Assembly (NCBI RefSeq): GCF_001612905.1
Contig: NZ_BDBI01000041.1
Span: forward strand, 1 to 57,949
Length of the DNA: 57,949 nucleotides
Direction of reading: 5' to 3'
Origin: Nocardia ignorata NBRC 108230
Lineage (GTDB): Bacteria > Actinomycetota > Actinomycetes > Mycobacteriales > Mycobacteriaceae
The notes under the pieces were generated by a model. The model had not been told where the DNA came from. It ran no database searches and saw only the letters and a program-made list of their open reading frames with translations. Every line of letters begins with the position of its first letter. The first letter of the stretch is position 1. A program made the translations under genes and the position numbers. Positions 34,337 through 43,473 of the stretch are shown here, piece by piece.

Positions 34337-35095
34337 TTCGGCCTCGGCCGCGGGGCCGGTGATGCCGAGCAGATCGTCGAACCGGGCGATCACCTTCTCG
34401 TGGTAGAGCGCGAAAAGGTCGACGAACAGGGCCGATTGCGCCTCTGTGGGCTCGGAGCCCGACTCCCACACCGCGAGCAGCGCACGCCAGACGAGCACGT
34501 GCAGGTCGGCGGCGACGGCGAAGTAGGCGGTGACCGCCTCGGGCACCTCGGCGACCATGTCACCGATCGTATTGAGCACCGCGCGTTGCATGCTCATCCC
34601 GAGCGCACCGAGCACCCGCCGGATCAGGGCGATCTCGGTGGCGATGATGCGCGGATAGTCGGGCACGGTGTGGCGGGCGAGCGCCTCGAGCTCGTCGACG
34701 GTTGCGGCGAGTTCGCGGTGGTCCAGCGTTTTCGCCGCGCCGGTGTAGGTGAGCAGCGCCTCGAGGACGATGCCGCGTTCCACCTCGACGATGTCGGCGA
34801 ACATCTCCGCCGCGATCTCGGGCGCCGACAGGGAGAAGCGGAACAGGTGCCGGTAGGCGTCCATCCCGCCTTCGGAGCGCACATCGCGAATGGTGAAGCC
34901 CTTGCCACGGCGCGCCTCGACGAAACCGTAGGACTCGAGCCTGCCGAGGGTGAGCTGGGCGGTGGCCCGGTTCATCCCGAATTCGTCCGCGACCTGGCGC
35001 ACCGAGGGCATCAGCTCGCCCGGCCGGTACTCGCCGGTGGCGACACGGCGGGCCAGCTCGTCGGCGACGTCGGCGACCACCGTCCGGGATCCCAT
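34328..35095 (-). CDS. GntR/FadR-family transcriptional regulator
   Basis: 255 aa. N-terminal winged helix (YRPGELMPSVRQVADEFGMNRATAQLTLGRLESYGFVEARRGKG) of GntR type and an all-helical FadR-like (FCD) ligand domain from about residue 85 to 240. Divergent from the small lipoprotein gene (274-bp gap) and convergent with thrE. Ligand and targets unknown. ATG 35095; GAGGTG lies upstream. Confidence 0.88.
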   Translation of the reverse strand: MGSRTVVADVADELARRVATGEYRPGELMPSVRQVADEFGMNRATAQLTLGRLESYGFVEARRGKGFTIRDVRSEGGMDAYRHLFRFSLSAPEIAAEMFADIVEVERGIVLEALLTYTGAAKTLDHRELAATVDELEALARHTVPDYPRIIATEIALIRRVLGALGMSMQRAVLNTIGDMVAEVPEAVTAYFAVAADLHVLVWRALLAVWESGSEPTEAQSALFVDLFALYHEKVIARFDDLLGITGPAAEAESA

Positions 35096-35369
35096 CGAAG
35101 AAACACCTCTCGGTCATGATCCGGCTACGTCCCAGACAGCTTAGGCGCTGGACACGACGCTTGGCACGGTCGGCAATCCTCGCGGTGATTCCCCACCCCG
35201 GCCGATCAGCAAACCGATCCGACCGACCGGCATGTTCAGCGACCGGCAGGCAACCGGCGATTCGGGCAGCGAGAATTCCCGATTCTGCTGCGCGCGGATC
35301 AGACAGCGTTGCGCCGCATCGTGATTGAATGCGCACGTATCGGCGGGACCCCAGACTCTGGAGGATGCG

Positions 35370-35864
35370 TTGAAGCAGGTTCATTTCGTCGTATGTGCGG
35401 TCGCCGCGCTCACCGTGATCGCCGGAGCCTCCGGCTGTGGTGAGGACTCCGGCAACCAGTCCGCACATCCGAGCAGCACGGTCGCGTCGACCACATCGGC
35501 CCAGGTGGTCGCCCCGCCGAGTGAGATCGTCGAGTCGACCCGCGCAGCGGCATCGAGTACGACAAGGGCGACTTCCACCGCGTCGAGGACCACCAGCGCT
35601 GCCCCCGACGAGCCCGTCGAGGACGTGGACTGCGGGCCGGTCACCGACGCCGTCGGCGGCACCCGCACGGTGATCGCCGTCGGCTCGCCGGAGGGTCGAC
35701 CCGGCTGCACCGAGGCGATCAATGTCGCCTCCACCTACGTGACGACGATCCAGCCGTCCGACGAACTCGACGTCGACGGCTGGGACTGCCACGCCCAGCC
35801 CGACCCGGCCGTCCCGTCGATCTGCGAGAAGGACGGGCTCACCATCGCGCTGCGGGCGAACTAG
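35370..35864 (+). CDS. Small secreted lipoprotein, function unknown
   Basis: 164 aa from a TTG start at 35370, chosen because GGAGG lies five bases upstream and a signal peptide follows at once; the ATG-type reading from 35325 puts 15 residues before it. The signal ends ASGC, a probable lipobox. Residues about 25-85 are Ser/Thr/Ala-rich linker; the rest is a small domain with four Cys (VDCGPV, PGCTEA, WDCHA, SICEK), likely two disulfides. Resembles many small mycobacterial/nocardial envelope lipoproteins. It overlaps the convergent LPG-synthase-like gene by 4 bases. Confidence 0.7.
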   Translation: MKQVHFVVCAVAALTVIAGASGCGEDSGNQSAHPSSTVASTTSAQVVAPPSEIVESTRAAASSTTRATSTASRTTSAAPDEPVEDVDCGPVTDAVGGTRTVIAVGSPEGRPGCTEAINVASTYVTTIQPSDELDVDGWDCHAQPDPAVPSICEKDGLTIALRAN

Positions 35865-38233
35865 ATCATGTTCTTCTCGCCCATCCAGCGCATGATCGGC
35901 CAGCCGAGCGCCACCGGGATCCAGCAGGTGAGCACGCGATAGAGCAGCACGGCGGGCACCGCGATCTCGGCGGGCACCCCGAAGGCGGCAAGACCACCGA
36001 TCAGGGCCGCTTCCACCGCACCGACACCGCCGGGAGTCGGCGCGGCCGAGGCGAGGGTGCCGCCGATCATGGTGACGATCGTGACGGCGACGAAATCGGT
36101 TCCGCCGCCGAAGGCCTCGACGCTCACCCACAGCACGAACGCCTTGCCGAGCGTGATCACCGCCGACCCACCGACGATCACGGAGAACCGCATCGGGTTG
36201 CGGGCGAGCGCGACGACCTCGCCCACCACCTCCCGGATCTGCGGCCACACCGAATGGTTCACCCAGCGGCGCAGTTTCGGCACGAACATGAACGCGCCGA
36301 TCAACCCGACGCCCACCCCGGCTGCCAGGTACAGCACGGTGGCGTCGGGCACGATGTGGGCGAGATTGGTCGAGGTGCCCGCGACGACACTGAACACCAC
36401 GAGCAGCACCAGGTGGGTGAGCACCTGCATGGACTGCTGCAAGGCGACGGCTCCGGTGGCGCGCGCGGTCGACATGCCTGCCTGCACGAGGAACCGCACG
36501 CTCAGGGCCAGTCCGCCGACACCGGCCGGGGTGGTGGTGGCGACGAAGGTGTTGGCGAACTGTTCGAGGAACAGGTCGCGGACCCGGACCAGCCCGTCGG
36601 CACAGGCACCGAGCGCGGCCGCCGCACCGACATAGGTGAATGCGGTGATGACCAGGCCGAGCAGCGCCCACCACCAGTTGAGGGTGCGCAGCTGGCTGAA
36701 GAACGTGGGCACCTGGCTGAAGAACGGGTAGGCCACGTAGACGAGCGCGACGAGCAGCACCAGCTGGATCACCTGATTGCGGGTGAACCGGGTGAGCTGT
36801 TCGGAGCCGATGCGGTCGTGACCGGTCTGCTCCCGCACCTCTTCCCGCGCGGTGGCCATCACCTTGGCCCACTGCGGCACCGTCTTGCGGATGCCCGCCG
36901 GCATGGCCGATTTGGTGAGCCTGCCCGCGGCGGTGACGACGGCGCTCTCGCCGAGTACGCCGACAGCCGCCGACACGGCCTCGTGCTTGCCGAACAGCGC
37001 GGTGGTCGACACGAGCAGCTGCGCGATGTCGGTTTGGCGCTGGGAGTCCGACGCACCGAATTCGGCCGCGGCGAAACCGTTGAACAGGGTGTCGCCCTGG
37101 CACATTCGCACATGATCGGGGCGCAGGTCGCCGTGGCTGATCTGGTTGTCGTGCAGGCGGACCAGCGAGCGCCACACCCCGGGCAGCACCTGCGCGGAGA
37201 GCTTGCGCAAGGGTGTGCCGCGAGGGACGGTGTGCGCGTACAGCATCCAGCCACGGTTCAGGCTCGCCACCGCGACCTGATGCGCCGAGGCCATACCGAG
37301 ATCACCGATGGCGATACCGAGCAGCGCGCGATGTTCCACCGCCCGGTGCAGCGAGCCGTGCAGTGGCGCGGTCTCGCTGGAGCGGAAGGTGAGCCAGCGC
37401 CACAGCTGGCGGATAGCGCCGAAACTGCGCTGGTTCTTGCCGTACAGCTCGACGATGAGTTCGGATTCGGGCCCGTCGACGGCGGTGGCCAGCAGCAGCG
37501 GCCCGCGACCGGCGGGGCGGACCACCCGGAACGAGTTCACCGTGTACCCACGTTCGGCCAGCACGCGCACGGCAGCGTCGAGAGGCACCTCGAGTGCCGG
37601 TGTGCCGACCAGCCAGACGATCACGGCGCCCACCAGCCAGCCGACGACCAGACCGAGCATCGCCCGCGCGGGCACCACCGAACTCACCACCAGGTGGATC
37701 GGCGCGAACATCAGCAGCAGAAACCACATCCAGCGCCTCGGCCGCACCGGCAACCACGGGCTCGACACGGTGAGCATGGCGGCGAGCATGGCGATCCAGC
37801 GCGGATCGTCGAGGAACTGGGAAAGGAACGTGTCGAACCGGTCGGGCACGGGCAGATGCCATTTGGGCGTGGAGATGCCCGCCCCGGTGATCGACAGGGC
37901 CAGCACCGCGAGCAATCCCGCCGCGCCGTAACCGAAGAGCAGTTTCCACTGTCGGCGCACAACGAGTTCGATGAAGATGGCGAACGGCAACGCCAGGATG
38001 AGCATCCCGTAGATCAGGTAGACCAGCGTCGACTGCTCGGGACTGAGGAAGTCGACGATCTTGGCGACGGACCGTTCCAGCGCCAGCCATTCGGGCCGGG
38101 TGATGAGCGAACCCGCCACCACGACGCCGACGCCCAACGACGCCGCGACCACCCGGACGATGTCACTCGTCCGCCTGATCCTCGGCTGCAGGAGACTCCC
38201 CGTGACCGGGATCTCCCGCCCGTCGACTCGCAT
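35861..38233 (-). CDS. LPG-synthase-like membrane protein with degenerate kinase domain
   Basis: 790 aa from ATG 38233; a longer frame to 38536 has no family character. Residues about 20-230 carry several membrane helices. About 240-470 is a soluble domain with HGDLRPDHVRM near residue 367, the protein-kinase catalytic-loop pattern with the Asp kept but the metal-binding Asn replaced and no DFG. From about 480 to the end is a flippase-like domain of seven to eight helices (LPG synthase/TIGR00374 family; TTPAGVGGLALSVRFLVQAGMS and PTPGGVGAVEAALIGG). Such proteins occur in mycobacteria without known function; lysyl transfer is unlikely because the aminoacyl-transferase domain is absent. Confidence 0.8.
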   Translation of the reverse strand: MRVDGREIPVTGSLLQPRIRRTSDIVRVVAASLGVGVVVAGSLITRPEWLALERSVAKIVDFLSPEQSTLVYLIYGMLILALPFAIFIELVVRRQWKLLFGYGAAGLLAVLALSITGAGISTPKWHLPVPDRFDTFLSQFLDDPRWIAMLAAMLTVSSPWLPVRPRRWMWFLLLMFAPIHLVVSSVVPARAMLGLVVGWLVGAVIVWLVGTPALEVPLDAAVRVLAERGYTVNSFRVVRPAGRGPLLLATAVDGPESELIVELYGKNQRSFGAIRQLWRWLTFRSSETAPLHGSLHRAVEHRALLGIAIGDLGMASAHQVAVASLNRGWMLYAHTVPRGTPLRKLSAQVLPGVWRSLVRLHDNQISHGDLRPDHVRMCQGDTLFNGFAAAEFGASDSQRQTDIAQLLVSTTALFGKHEAVSAAVGVLGESAVVTAAGRLTKSAMPAGIRKTVPQWAKVMATAREEVREQTGHDRIGSEQLTRFTRNQVIQLVLLVALVYVAYPFFSQVPTFFSQLRTLNWWWALLGLVITAFTYVGAAAALGACADGLVRVRDLFLEQFANTFVATTTPAGVGGLALSVRFLVQAGMSTARATGAVALQQSMQVLTHLVLLVVFSVVAGTSTNLAHIVPDATVLYLAAGVGVGLIGAFMFVPKLRRWVNHSVWPQIREVVGEVVALARNPMRFSVIVGGSAVITLGKAFVLWVSVEAFGGGTDFVAVTIVTMIGGTLASAAPTPGGVGAVEAALIGGLAAFGVPAEIAVPAVLLYRVLTCWIPVALGWPIMRWMGEKNMI

Positions 38234-38390
38234 GAGCCGCACGATACACACCGACACGCCGTGGAACCGCCATGACATCACCCAATCTCGTAGTCGCCTT
38301 TGACCAGCGTGAACCGGGTCACAGACCATCACATCACGACGCCGCGTCCCGTCCAGGAAGCAAGGAACCACCTCACCGGAAGGAACGATC

Positions 38391-39320
38391 ATGCAGGTTC
38401 TGCTCGCCGGGGCGACCGGTGCCATCGGGCGCCCTCTGATCCGCGCACTCACCGCCCACGGGCACGCCGTCACCGCCATTGTGCGCAACCCGGCCAACCA
38501 CGGGCTGGTTCGCGAACTCGGTGCCGAACCCGTCACCGCCGATGTCCTCGACCGCGAGGGACTGCTGAGCGCACTGGACGGCGTGCGCGCCGACGCGGTA
38601 ATCCATCAGGCCACCGCGCTGCGCGATGCCAAGCCTCAGCGCCGCATCCCCGCCGACGATCCGACCGGCCTGTTGCGCACGGTCGGCTCCGCACATCTGC
38701 TCGAGGCGGCAGAGCTGGTCGGCGCCCGGCGCTTTCTCACCCAGTCGCTGATCCTCGGCTACGGCTACCGCGACCACGGCACGGTTCCGCTCACCGAGCG
38801 CGACACGTTCGGCGTGTACGACTGCGGCGTGGCCGACGAAGTCGTGCGGGCGTGCGTGTCGGCGGAGGAGCGGGCGTTCGCGGCGCCGGGACTCGAGGCG
38901 ATCGCGTTGCGCTATGGGCTGTTCTACGGTCCGGGCGCGTTCAGCGATCTTTTCGGCGACATGATGCGCAAGCGTCAGCCGGTGGGGCCCCTCGGCGAGG
39001 GCGGGGTGAACAGCTGGCTGCACGTGGAAGACGCCGCCGCCGCTACGGTGGCTGCGCTGGAACGCGGGGTCGTCGGTCGCGCCTACAACCTCGCCGACGA
39101 CACCCCGATCACCTGGGGTGAGTTCTTCCGGCTGGTGCGGCACAGCAAGCAGGCGCCGCGGCCGATCCGGTTGCCGCTGTGGCTGGTTCGGCTCGGTGTG
39201 CCCTATATCGCCGCGTTGATGGGTGATACGTCGATGCGGATCTCCAGCGAACTCGCGCACGCGGAATTGGGTTGGCAGCCCAGATATTCCAGCGTCGCCG
39301 AAGGACTGGCGGCCGGTTGA
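38391..39320 (+). CDS. NAD-dependent epimerase/dehydratase family protein
   Basis: 309 aa Rossmann protein. GATGAIGRPLIRAL is the dinucleotide loop and ADVLDREGLLSAL follows as in extended short-chain dehydrogenases. The YxxxK active site is not clear; after ILGYGYRDHG there is no lysine at plus four, so the protein may be an atypical reductase or NAD(P)-binding sensor. ATG 38391 behind GGAAGGAACGATC. Monocistronic, convergent with the MBL hydrolase (13 bases). Confidence 0.82.
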   Translation: MQVLLAGATGAIGRPLIRALTAHGHAVTAIVRNPANHGLVRELGAEPVTADVLDREGLLSALDGVRADAVIHQATALRDAKPQRRIPADDPTGLLRTVGSAHLLEAAELVGARRFLTQSLILGYGYRDHGTVPLTERDTFGVYDCGVADEVVRACVSAEERAFAAPGLEAIALRYGLFYGPGAFSDLFGDMMRKRQPVGPLGEGGVNSWLHVEDAAAATVAALERGVVGRAYNLADDTPITWGEFFRLVRHSKQAPRPIRLPLWLVRLGVPYIAALMGDTSMRISSELAHAELGWQPRYSSVAEGLAAG

Positions 39321-39333
39321 GCTGCTCGCCGGG

Positions 39334-40278
39334 TCAGGACGCGCCGACGCGGGCGCTGACGGCGGCGCGGTCGTGGGCGGGGATCACTTCGATCTCCGGT
39401 GGCAGGGCGTGCAGGCGGTGGATGGTCTCGAACGCGGCGGTGCGGTCGTGGTCGACGAAATCGCCGGGGATCGGGGCCTTTTCGCGGATCAGTTCGATCT
39501 GCCGCTTGCTCCACACCGCGTCGCCCGCCAGCAGCACGCGGCTGCCGTCGTCCACGGCAAGGAGCACGCCGACGCTGCCCGGCGTGTGGCCGACCAGGTC
39601 GACGATGAGAACCGAGCCGTCGCCGAACAGGTCGTGGCTGCGACGGAAGGTGAGTACCGGTGGGCCGTCGAGGTCGTACAGGTCGAACACCCGTCCACGC
39701 AGCGGGCCACGCGCCACGGCGAACGGCGCACCGGAATCGCCCATGGCCCAACGGTATTCGGCTCCTGGCACGCGGATAGGAACCCAGCCGGGCAACTCGT
39801 AGAGCCCGGAGACGTGATCCCAGTGCAGGTGGGTGGGCAGCACGAAGTCGATGTCGGCGCCGGTGAGTGCGTGGTCGGCGAGTGCCTCGCTCAGCCCGCG
39901 CACGGGGTCGTCGAGGGTGACTACGCGCGCGATGGGGAAGGGGAGTTCGGGCAGCACCCGCTGGTGCACGCCCGCACAGAGGGCGGGGTCGACCAGGAAG
40001 GTGGCCTCGGGGTGACGGATCAGGAAGGCCGACATGGTGAGCGGCGTGCAGCGCAACGTCCGTGTGCCCTCGACGACCGCCGCGGTCGGTGCCGACAACT
40101 CGGCCTGGGTGAGCGCGGCGAGCGAGACGGTGTGGCGCGCCGGTGGCAGTGGCGCCTGCTCGAGGGCGGCGAGGAAGCGGGTGTCGGCGCCGCGCGGCCA
40201 CAGCAGCCGTGGGCCCGAGGAGATCGCGGCGACACCACAGGTGAGAAGCGTCGTCAACATAGCTCTGTGCTCACCCAT
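39334..40278 (-). CDS. MBL-fold metallo-hydrolase
   Basis: 314 aa. THLHWDH is the HxHxDH zinc motif, GHTPGSVGVLL and LLAGDAVW give the downstream His and Asp ligands, and PAHDR the last His, so the metal site is complete. ATG 40278 with GGTGG at five bases; a second ATG at 40260 is possible. A short hydrophobic N-terminal segment might be a weak signal. Reaction unknown; lactonase-like and hydroxyacylglutathione-hydrolase-like relatives share these motifs. Confidence 0.85.
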   Translation of the reverse strand: MGEHRAMLTTLLTCGVAAISSGPRLLWPRGADTRFLAALEQAPLPPARHTVSLAALTQAELSAPTAAVVEGTRTLRCTPLTMSAFLIRHPEATFLVDPALCAGVHQRVLPELPFPIARVVTLDDPVRGLSEALADHALTGADIDFVLPTHLHWDHVSGLYELPGWVPIRVPGAEYRWAMGDSGAPFAVARGPLRGRVFDLYDLDGPPVLTFRRSHDLFGDGSVLIVDLVGHTPGSVGVLLAVDDGSRVLLAGDAVWSKRQIELIREKAPIPGDFVDHDRTAAFETIHRLHALPPEIEVIPAHDRAAVSARVGAS

Positions 40279-40356
40279 GAGTGCCACCGTAGGCGATGGC
40301 GGCGACGACCGACCACCGCAATGATTCCGCATCCACATCCAGCGAATACCGGGCTA

Positions 40357-40749
40357 TCAGTCGGTGCGTCCCATCAGCCGGTCCGTCTCGCGGCGTTCGC
40401 GTTTCGTCGGCCTGCCCGCACCACGATCGCGGCGTGGCAAGGTGGCGAGGACTTCCTTCGGTGGGGGCGGTGGACTGCGGTCGATCAGGCACTGGGCGGC
40501 CACGGGCGGGCCGACGCGCTTGTGGATGATCTGCTCGACCACGACGATGCGTTCAGTCCCGGCGTGCCGGATCCTGATCTCGTCACCGCGACGCACCGGC
40601 TGGGCGGGTTTCACCGTCACCCCGTTGACGCGCACATGCCCGGCGCGGCAGGCATCGGCCGCCGCGGACCGGGTCTTGAACAGACGAACCGACCAGGTCC
40701 ACGCGTCGACGCGGGCCTGGTCGGGTGATCGTTGTTCCGCTGGGGACAC
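40357..40749 (-). CDS. S4-domain RNA-binding protein (Hsp15-like)
   Basis: 130 aa. RVDAWTWSVRLFKTRSAAADACRAGHVRVNG is an S4 domain, followed by VTVKPAQPVRRGDEIRI and a basic tail (RRDRGAGRPTKRERRETDRL). Hsp15-type proteins bind stalled 50S-nascent chain complexes after heat shock. Three bases downstream of the NlpC/P60 gene, so probably co-transcribed with it. Confidence 0.9.
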   Translation of the reverse strand: MSPAEQRSPDQARVDAWTWSVRLFKTRSAAADACRAGHVRVNGVTVKPAQPVRRGDEIRIRHAGTERIVVVEQIIHKRVGPPVAAQCLIDRSPPPPPKEVLATLPRRDRGAGRPTKRERRETDRLMGRTD

Positions 40750-40752
40750 CCC

Positions 40753-41379
40753 CTAGACGATACGGCGTGCCGTTACGACGTCGTCGGCGGAGAGCTGGGT
40801 GTAGGACACCGGGGTGCCCGACTGCACGGCGTTCAGCAGCTGACCGTTGCCGGCGTAGATGCCGACGTGGCCGCCACCGTTGGTGATGACGATGTCACCG
40901 GCCTGCAGGTTGTCGAAGGACACGGGCGCACCCACGTGGGACTGCTCGAAGCTGGTGCGGGGCAGCTCGACACCGGCCTGGCGGTAGGCCCACTGCACGA
41001 GACCGGAGCAGTCGAAGCTCGACGGGCCCGCGGCGCCCCAGTTGTAGGAGGCACCGAGCTTGCTGCGCGCGGCATCGAGGGCGATGTTGCCCGCCGACTG
41101 CTGCTGCTGCTCGAAGGGGTTGTCGAACTGCACGCTCGGCAGCTGCGGCGCGGCCTGGCCCTGCGGGGCGACCATGGACTGCAGCTGCTTTTCCACCTGC
41201 TGGGCGGGCTGCTCGAGTTCGGGCGGCAGATCGAAATTGCCGAGGCCCGGAATGTTGATCGTGGCGGCCTGCGAAATCGCTGGCATCGCACCGGTTGTGG
41301 CGGCCACCGCACCCATGACGAGTGCACCCTTGACGGAATTCGGCAGACGAGAATCCCGCTGCAAGCTGTGTTTACCCAC
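40753..41379 (-). CDS. Secreted NlpC/P60 peptidoglycan endopeptidase
   Basis: 208 aa. Signal peptide (about 1-38, ending ISQAA), a Pro/Gln-rich middle part, and an NlpC/P60 domain from about 95. The catalytic Cys is in SSFDCSGLVQWAY and the His in GGGHVGIY; the third polar residue is likely Asn in LLNAVQSG. Family members cut D-Glu-mDAP links in peptidoglycan. GTG start at 41379. A 250-bp upstream gap holds no gene; GGAGA is eight bases before the start. Confidence 0.9.
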   Translation of the reverse strand: MGKHSLQRDSRLPNSVKGALVMGAVAATTGAMPAISQAATINIPGLGNFDLPPELEQPAQQVEKQLQSMVAPQGQAAPQLPSVQFDNPFEQQQQSAGNIALDAARSKLGASYNWGAAGPSSFDCSGLVQWAYRQAGVELPRTSFEQSHVGAPVSFDNLQAGDIVITNGGGHVGIYAGNGQLLNAVQSGTPVSYTQLSADDVVTARRIV

Positions 41380-41631
41380 CGAGACGAGTCTCCGATCTTG
41401 CTGCTCACCCGCCGCGCTGTCGTGTTCGCTTGGGAAACACGACTATTCGGCGGTGACCCGTGGCGCCGCTTCTCTGACGAAGCGACAGACTCCACTAAGT
41501 CACGAGAAGATTACGGCCTGTGATCCACGGTGTCCAGCGGTGCCCGCAAGTTGTTTTCTTGCTGCCGCCAAAGCCCTGTTCAGCGCGCTGCCACGGCGTG
41601 TCGAGAGGGATAACGGTCCGGTCTCCCGATG

Positions 41632-41943
41632 TCACTGCCCGTCGCGGTCGCGCAGCGCTTGTTCGAGTTCGGCGATGCGGCTGCGGGCATCGGCGAGATC
41701 GACCTCGAGCCGGCCCAGCGCCGCGACGACCGGACCGATGGCGATGTGGGCGACGGCCTCCACGGGGTTCATGTCGCCGGTTCCCGCCGCGAGGGCGGCC
41801 AGCACGCCACGCTTGATGGTGTCGGCCCGGTGCGCGCCGGGCGGCACCCGCCAGCCGGCGACGACCTGAGCGGGCGTCAGGTAGATCGGCGACGTGGCGT
41901 CCTCGTCTCGCGATGGTTGCTCCGAGCTTGGCTCCTCGAACAT
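41632..41943 (-). CDS. Small hypothetical protein with C-terminal coiled coil
   Basis: 103 aa from ATG 41943 (CGGAG upstream). Acidic N-terminus, a central helical part (PAQVVAGWRVPPGAHRADTIKRGVLAALAAG), then a heptad-like helix (LGRLEVDLADARSRIAELEQAL). No motif recognised. Divergent from the AAA ATPase gene with a 95-bp shared promoter space, which hints at a functional link but does not show one. Confidence 0.65.
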   Translation of the reverse strand: MFEEPSSEQPSRDEDATSPIYLTPAQVVAGWRVPPGAHRADTIKRGVLAALAAGTGDMNPVEAVAHIAIGPVVAALGRLEVDLADARSRIAELEQALRDRDGQ

Positions 41944-42038
41944 CGGGCTCCGTTCTTTCTCGGGTTCGCTAGCAGTATCTAGGACACGGCACAGAGTTAC
42001 CGAGATTCTGCCGTGCACACGCGCTACGGTTGCCAGGC

Positions 42039-43220
42039 ATGGACCCCGTGCGCAATCCCTATGCTCCCGGCGCCGGTCAGCGTCCGCCCGAATTGGCCGG
42101 GCGCGACAAGCAACTCGCCGCCTTCGACATCGTCCTGGAACGGGTGGCGCGCGGGCGGCCGGAGCGCAGCGTGATGCTCACCGGGTTGCGCGGAGTGGGA
42201 AAGACCGTGCTGCTCAATCAGCTTCGGTCGGCCGCGGTGTCGCGCGGCTGGGGTACCGGCAAGATCGAGGCCCGGCCCGATCAGGATCTGCGCAGACCGC
42301 TGTCCTCGGCGCTGCACATGGCGGTGCGCGCGGTCGCGATGGCGCATCGCAATCCGGAACAGGTCGACGACTTCCTCGGCATCCTCAAGGCTTTCGCGTT
42401 GCGCGCCACCGCCGACAAGGGCATGCGCGAACGCTGGCAGCCGGGTATCGATGTGCCCGCGGTGACCGGCCGGGCCGATTCCGGCGATATCGAGATCGAC
42501 CTGATCGAGTTGTTCAAGGAGGCCGCGGCGCTGGCCGCCGCGATCGGGGTGGGCATCGGCATATTCATCGACGAGATGCAAGATCTCGGGCCCGCCGATG
42601 TGTCGGCGATCTGCGGCGCCTGCCACGAATTGAGCCAGGATGCCGCGCCGCTGATCGTGGTCGGCGCGGGCCTGCCGCACCTGCCCGCGGTGCTGTCGGC
42701 ATCGAAGAGCTATTCCGAGCGTCTGTTCAGCTATCACCGCATCGACCGGCTCGATCGGGAGTCGGCGGATCAGGCGCTGATCGCGCCCGCCGAGCGTGAG
42801 GAGGTGAAGTTCACCTCCGAGGCGCTCGATTCGCTGTATCAAAGGGCCGACGGTTACCCGTATTTCGTGCAGGCGTACGGGAAGGCGGCCTGGGATCAGG
42901 CGCCCGAGAGCCCGATCACGGCCGAGGACGTGGCCGTGGCCTCCCCCGCCGCCGAGGAGGAACTCGCTGTCGGCTTCTTCGGTTCGCGCTACGAACGCGC
43001 GACACCCGCGGAGCGCGAGTACATGCGGGCGATGGCCGATCTGGCCGGGGACGACGGCCCGGTCGCCACGGCCGCGGTCGCCGCCGAGCTGGGCCGTAAG
43101 CCCGCCTCGGTCTCTCCTGCCCGCGACGGGCTCATCAAGAAGGGCCTGATCTACTCCGCCGAGCGCGGGACCATCGGATTCACGGTTCCACATTTCGGGC
43201 GCTATCTGCGCAGCGTATAG
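42039..43220 (+). CDS. AAA/STAND-type ATP-binding protein
   Basis: 393 aa. Walker A LRGVGKTVLLNQL near residue 50, Walker B GIFIDEMQDL near 180, then a helical sensor region and a C-terminal winged-helix-like part (ATAAVAAELGRKPASVSPARDGLIKKGLIY). This resembles archaeal-type ATPase (ORC/Cdc6-like, KAP-like) single proteins common in actinobacteria with unknown role. ATG 42039 without ribosome-binding site; TACGGT at 42025-42030 could be the -10 of a leaderless transcript. Confidence 0.8.
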   Translation: MDPVRNPYAPGAGQRPPELAGRDKQLAAFDIVLERVARGRPERSVMLTGLRGVGKTVLLNQLRSAAVSRGWGTGKIEARPDQDLRRPLSSALHMAVRAVAMAHRNPEQVDDFLGILKAFALRATADKGMRERWQPGIDVPAVTGRADSGDIEIDLIELFKEAAALAAAIGVGIGIFIDEMQDLGPADVSAICGACHELSQDAAPLIVVGAGLPHLPAVLSASKSYSERLFSYHRIDRLDRESADQALIAPAEREEVKFTSEALDSLYQRADGYPYFVQAYGKAAWDQAPESPITAEDVAVASPAAEEELAVGFFGSRYERATPAEREYMRAMADLAGDDGPVATAAVAAELGRKPASVSPARDGLIKKGLIYSAERGTIGFTVPHFGRYLRSV

Positions 43221-43473
43221 AACTATCCAGCTCCATAGCGCTTTTACTAGACATCGGCATAAAGGGCTGACGAACACCCTCTCGACACTTCTCTTCAGGT
43301 ATCTAGACGAAACCTTAGATTCCTTTAGAGAGTCCCGCGATCACAGGAACCGCCGCGCCGGAGTCTTTTGCGCATCGGCTGAATAACGCGAGGCATGCCC
43401 GGTTAACGCCAGGGCTACCCAGGTCGAAACACCACCACAGCCCGCGCACGCAGTCGACCAGGAGGCCCAGCCC

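Noticed and set aside
36254..38275. A 673-codon open frame on the plus strand
   Set aside because: It is antisense to the LPG-synthase-like membrane gene, whose protein has clear family features; the antisense product is Arg/His/Gln-rich with no fold, as GC-rich shadows are.
41380..41631. Possible c-di-AMP (ydaO) riboswitch before the NlpC/P60 gene
   Set aside because: The position is typical for actinobacteria, but I could not match the conserved ydaO core; only a short GAGACTCGTCTC palindrome near the start is visible.
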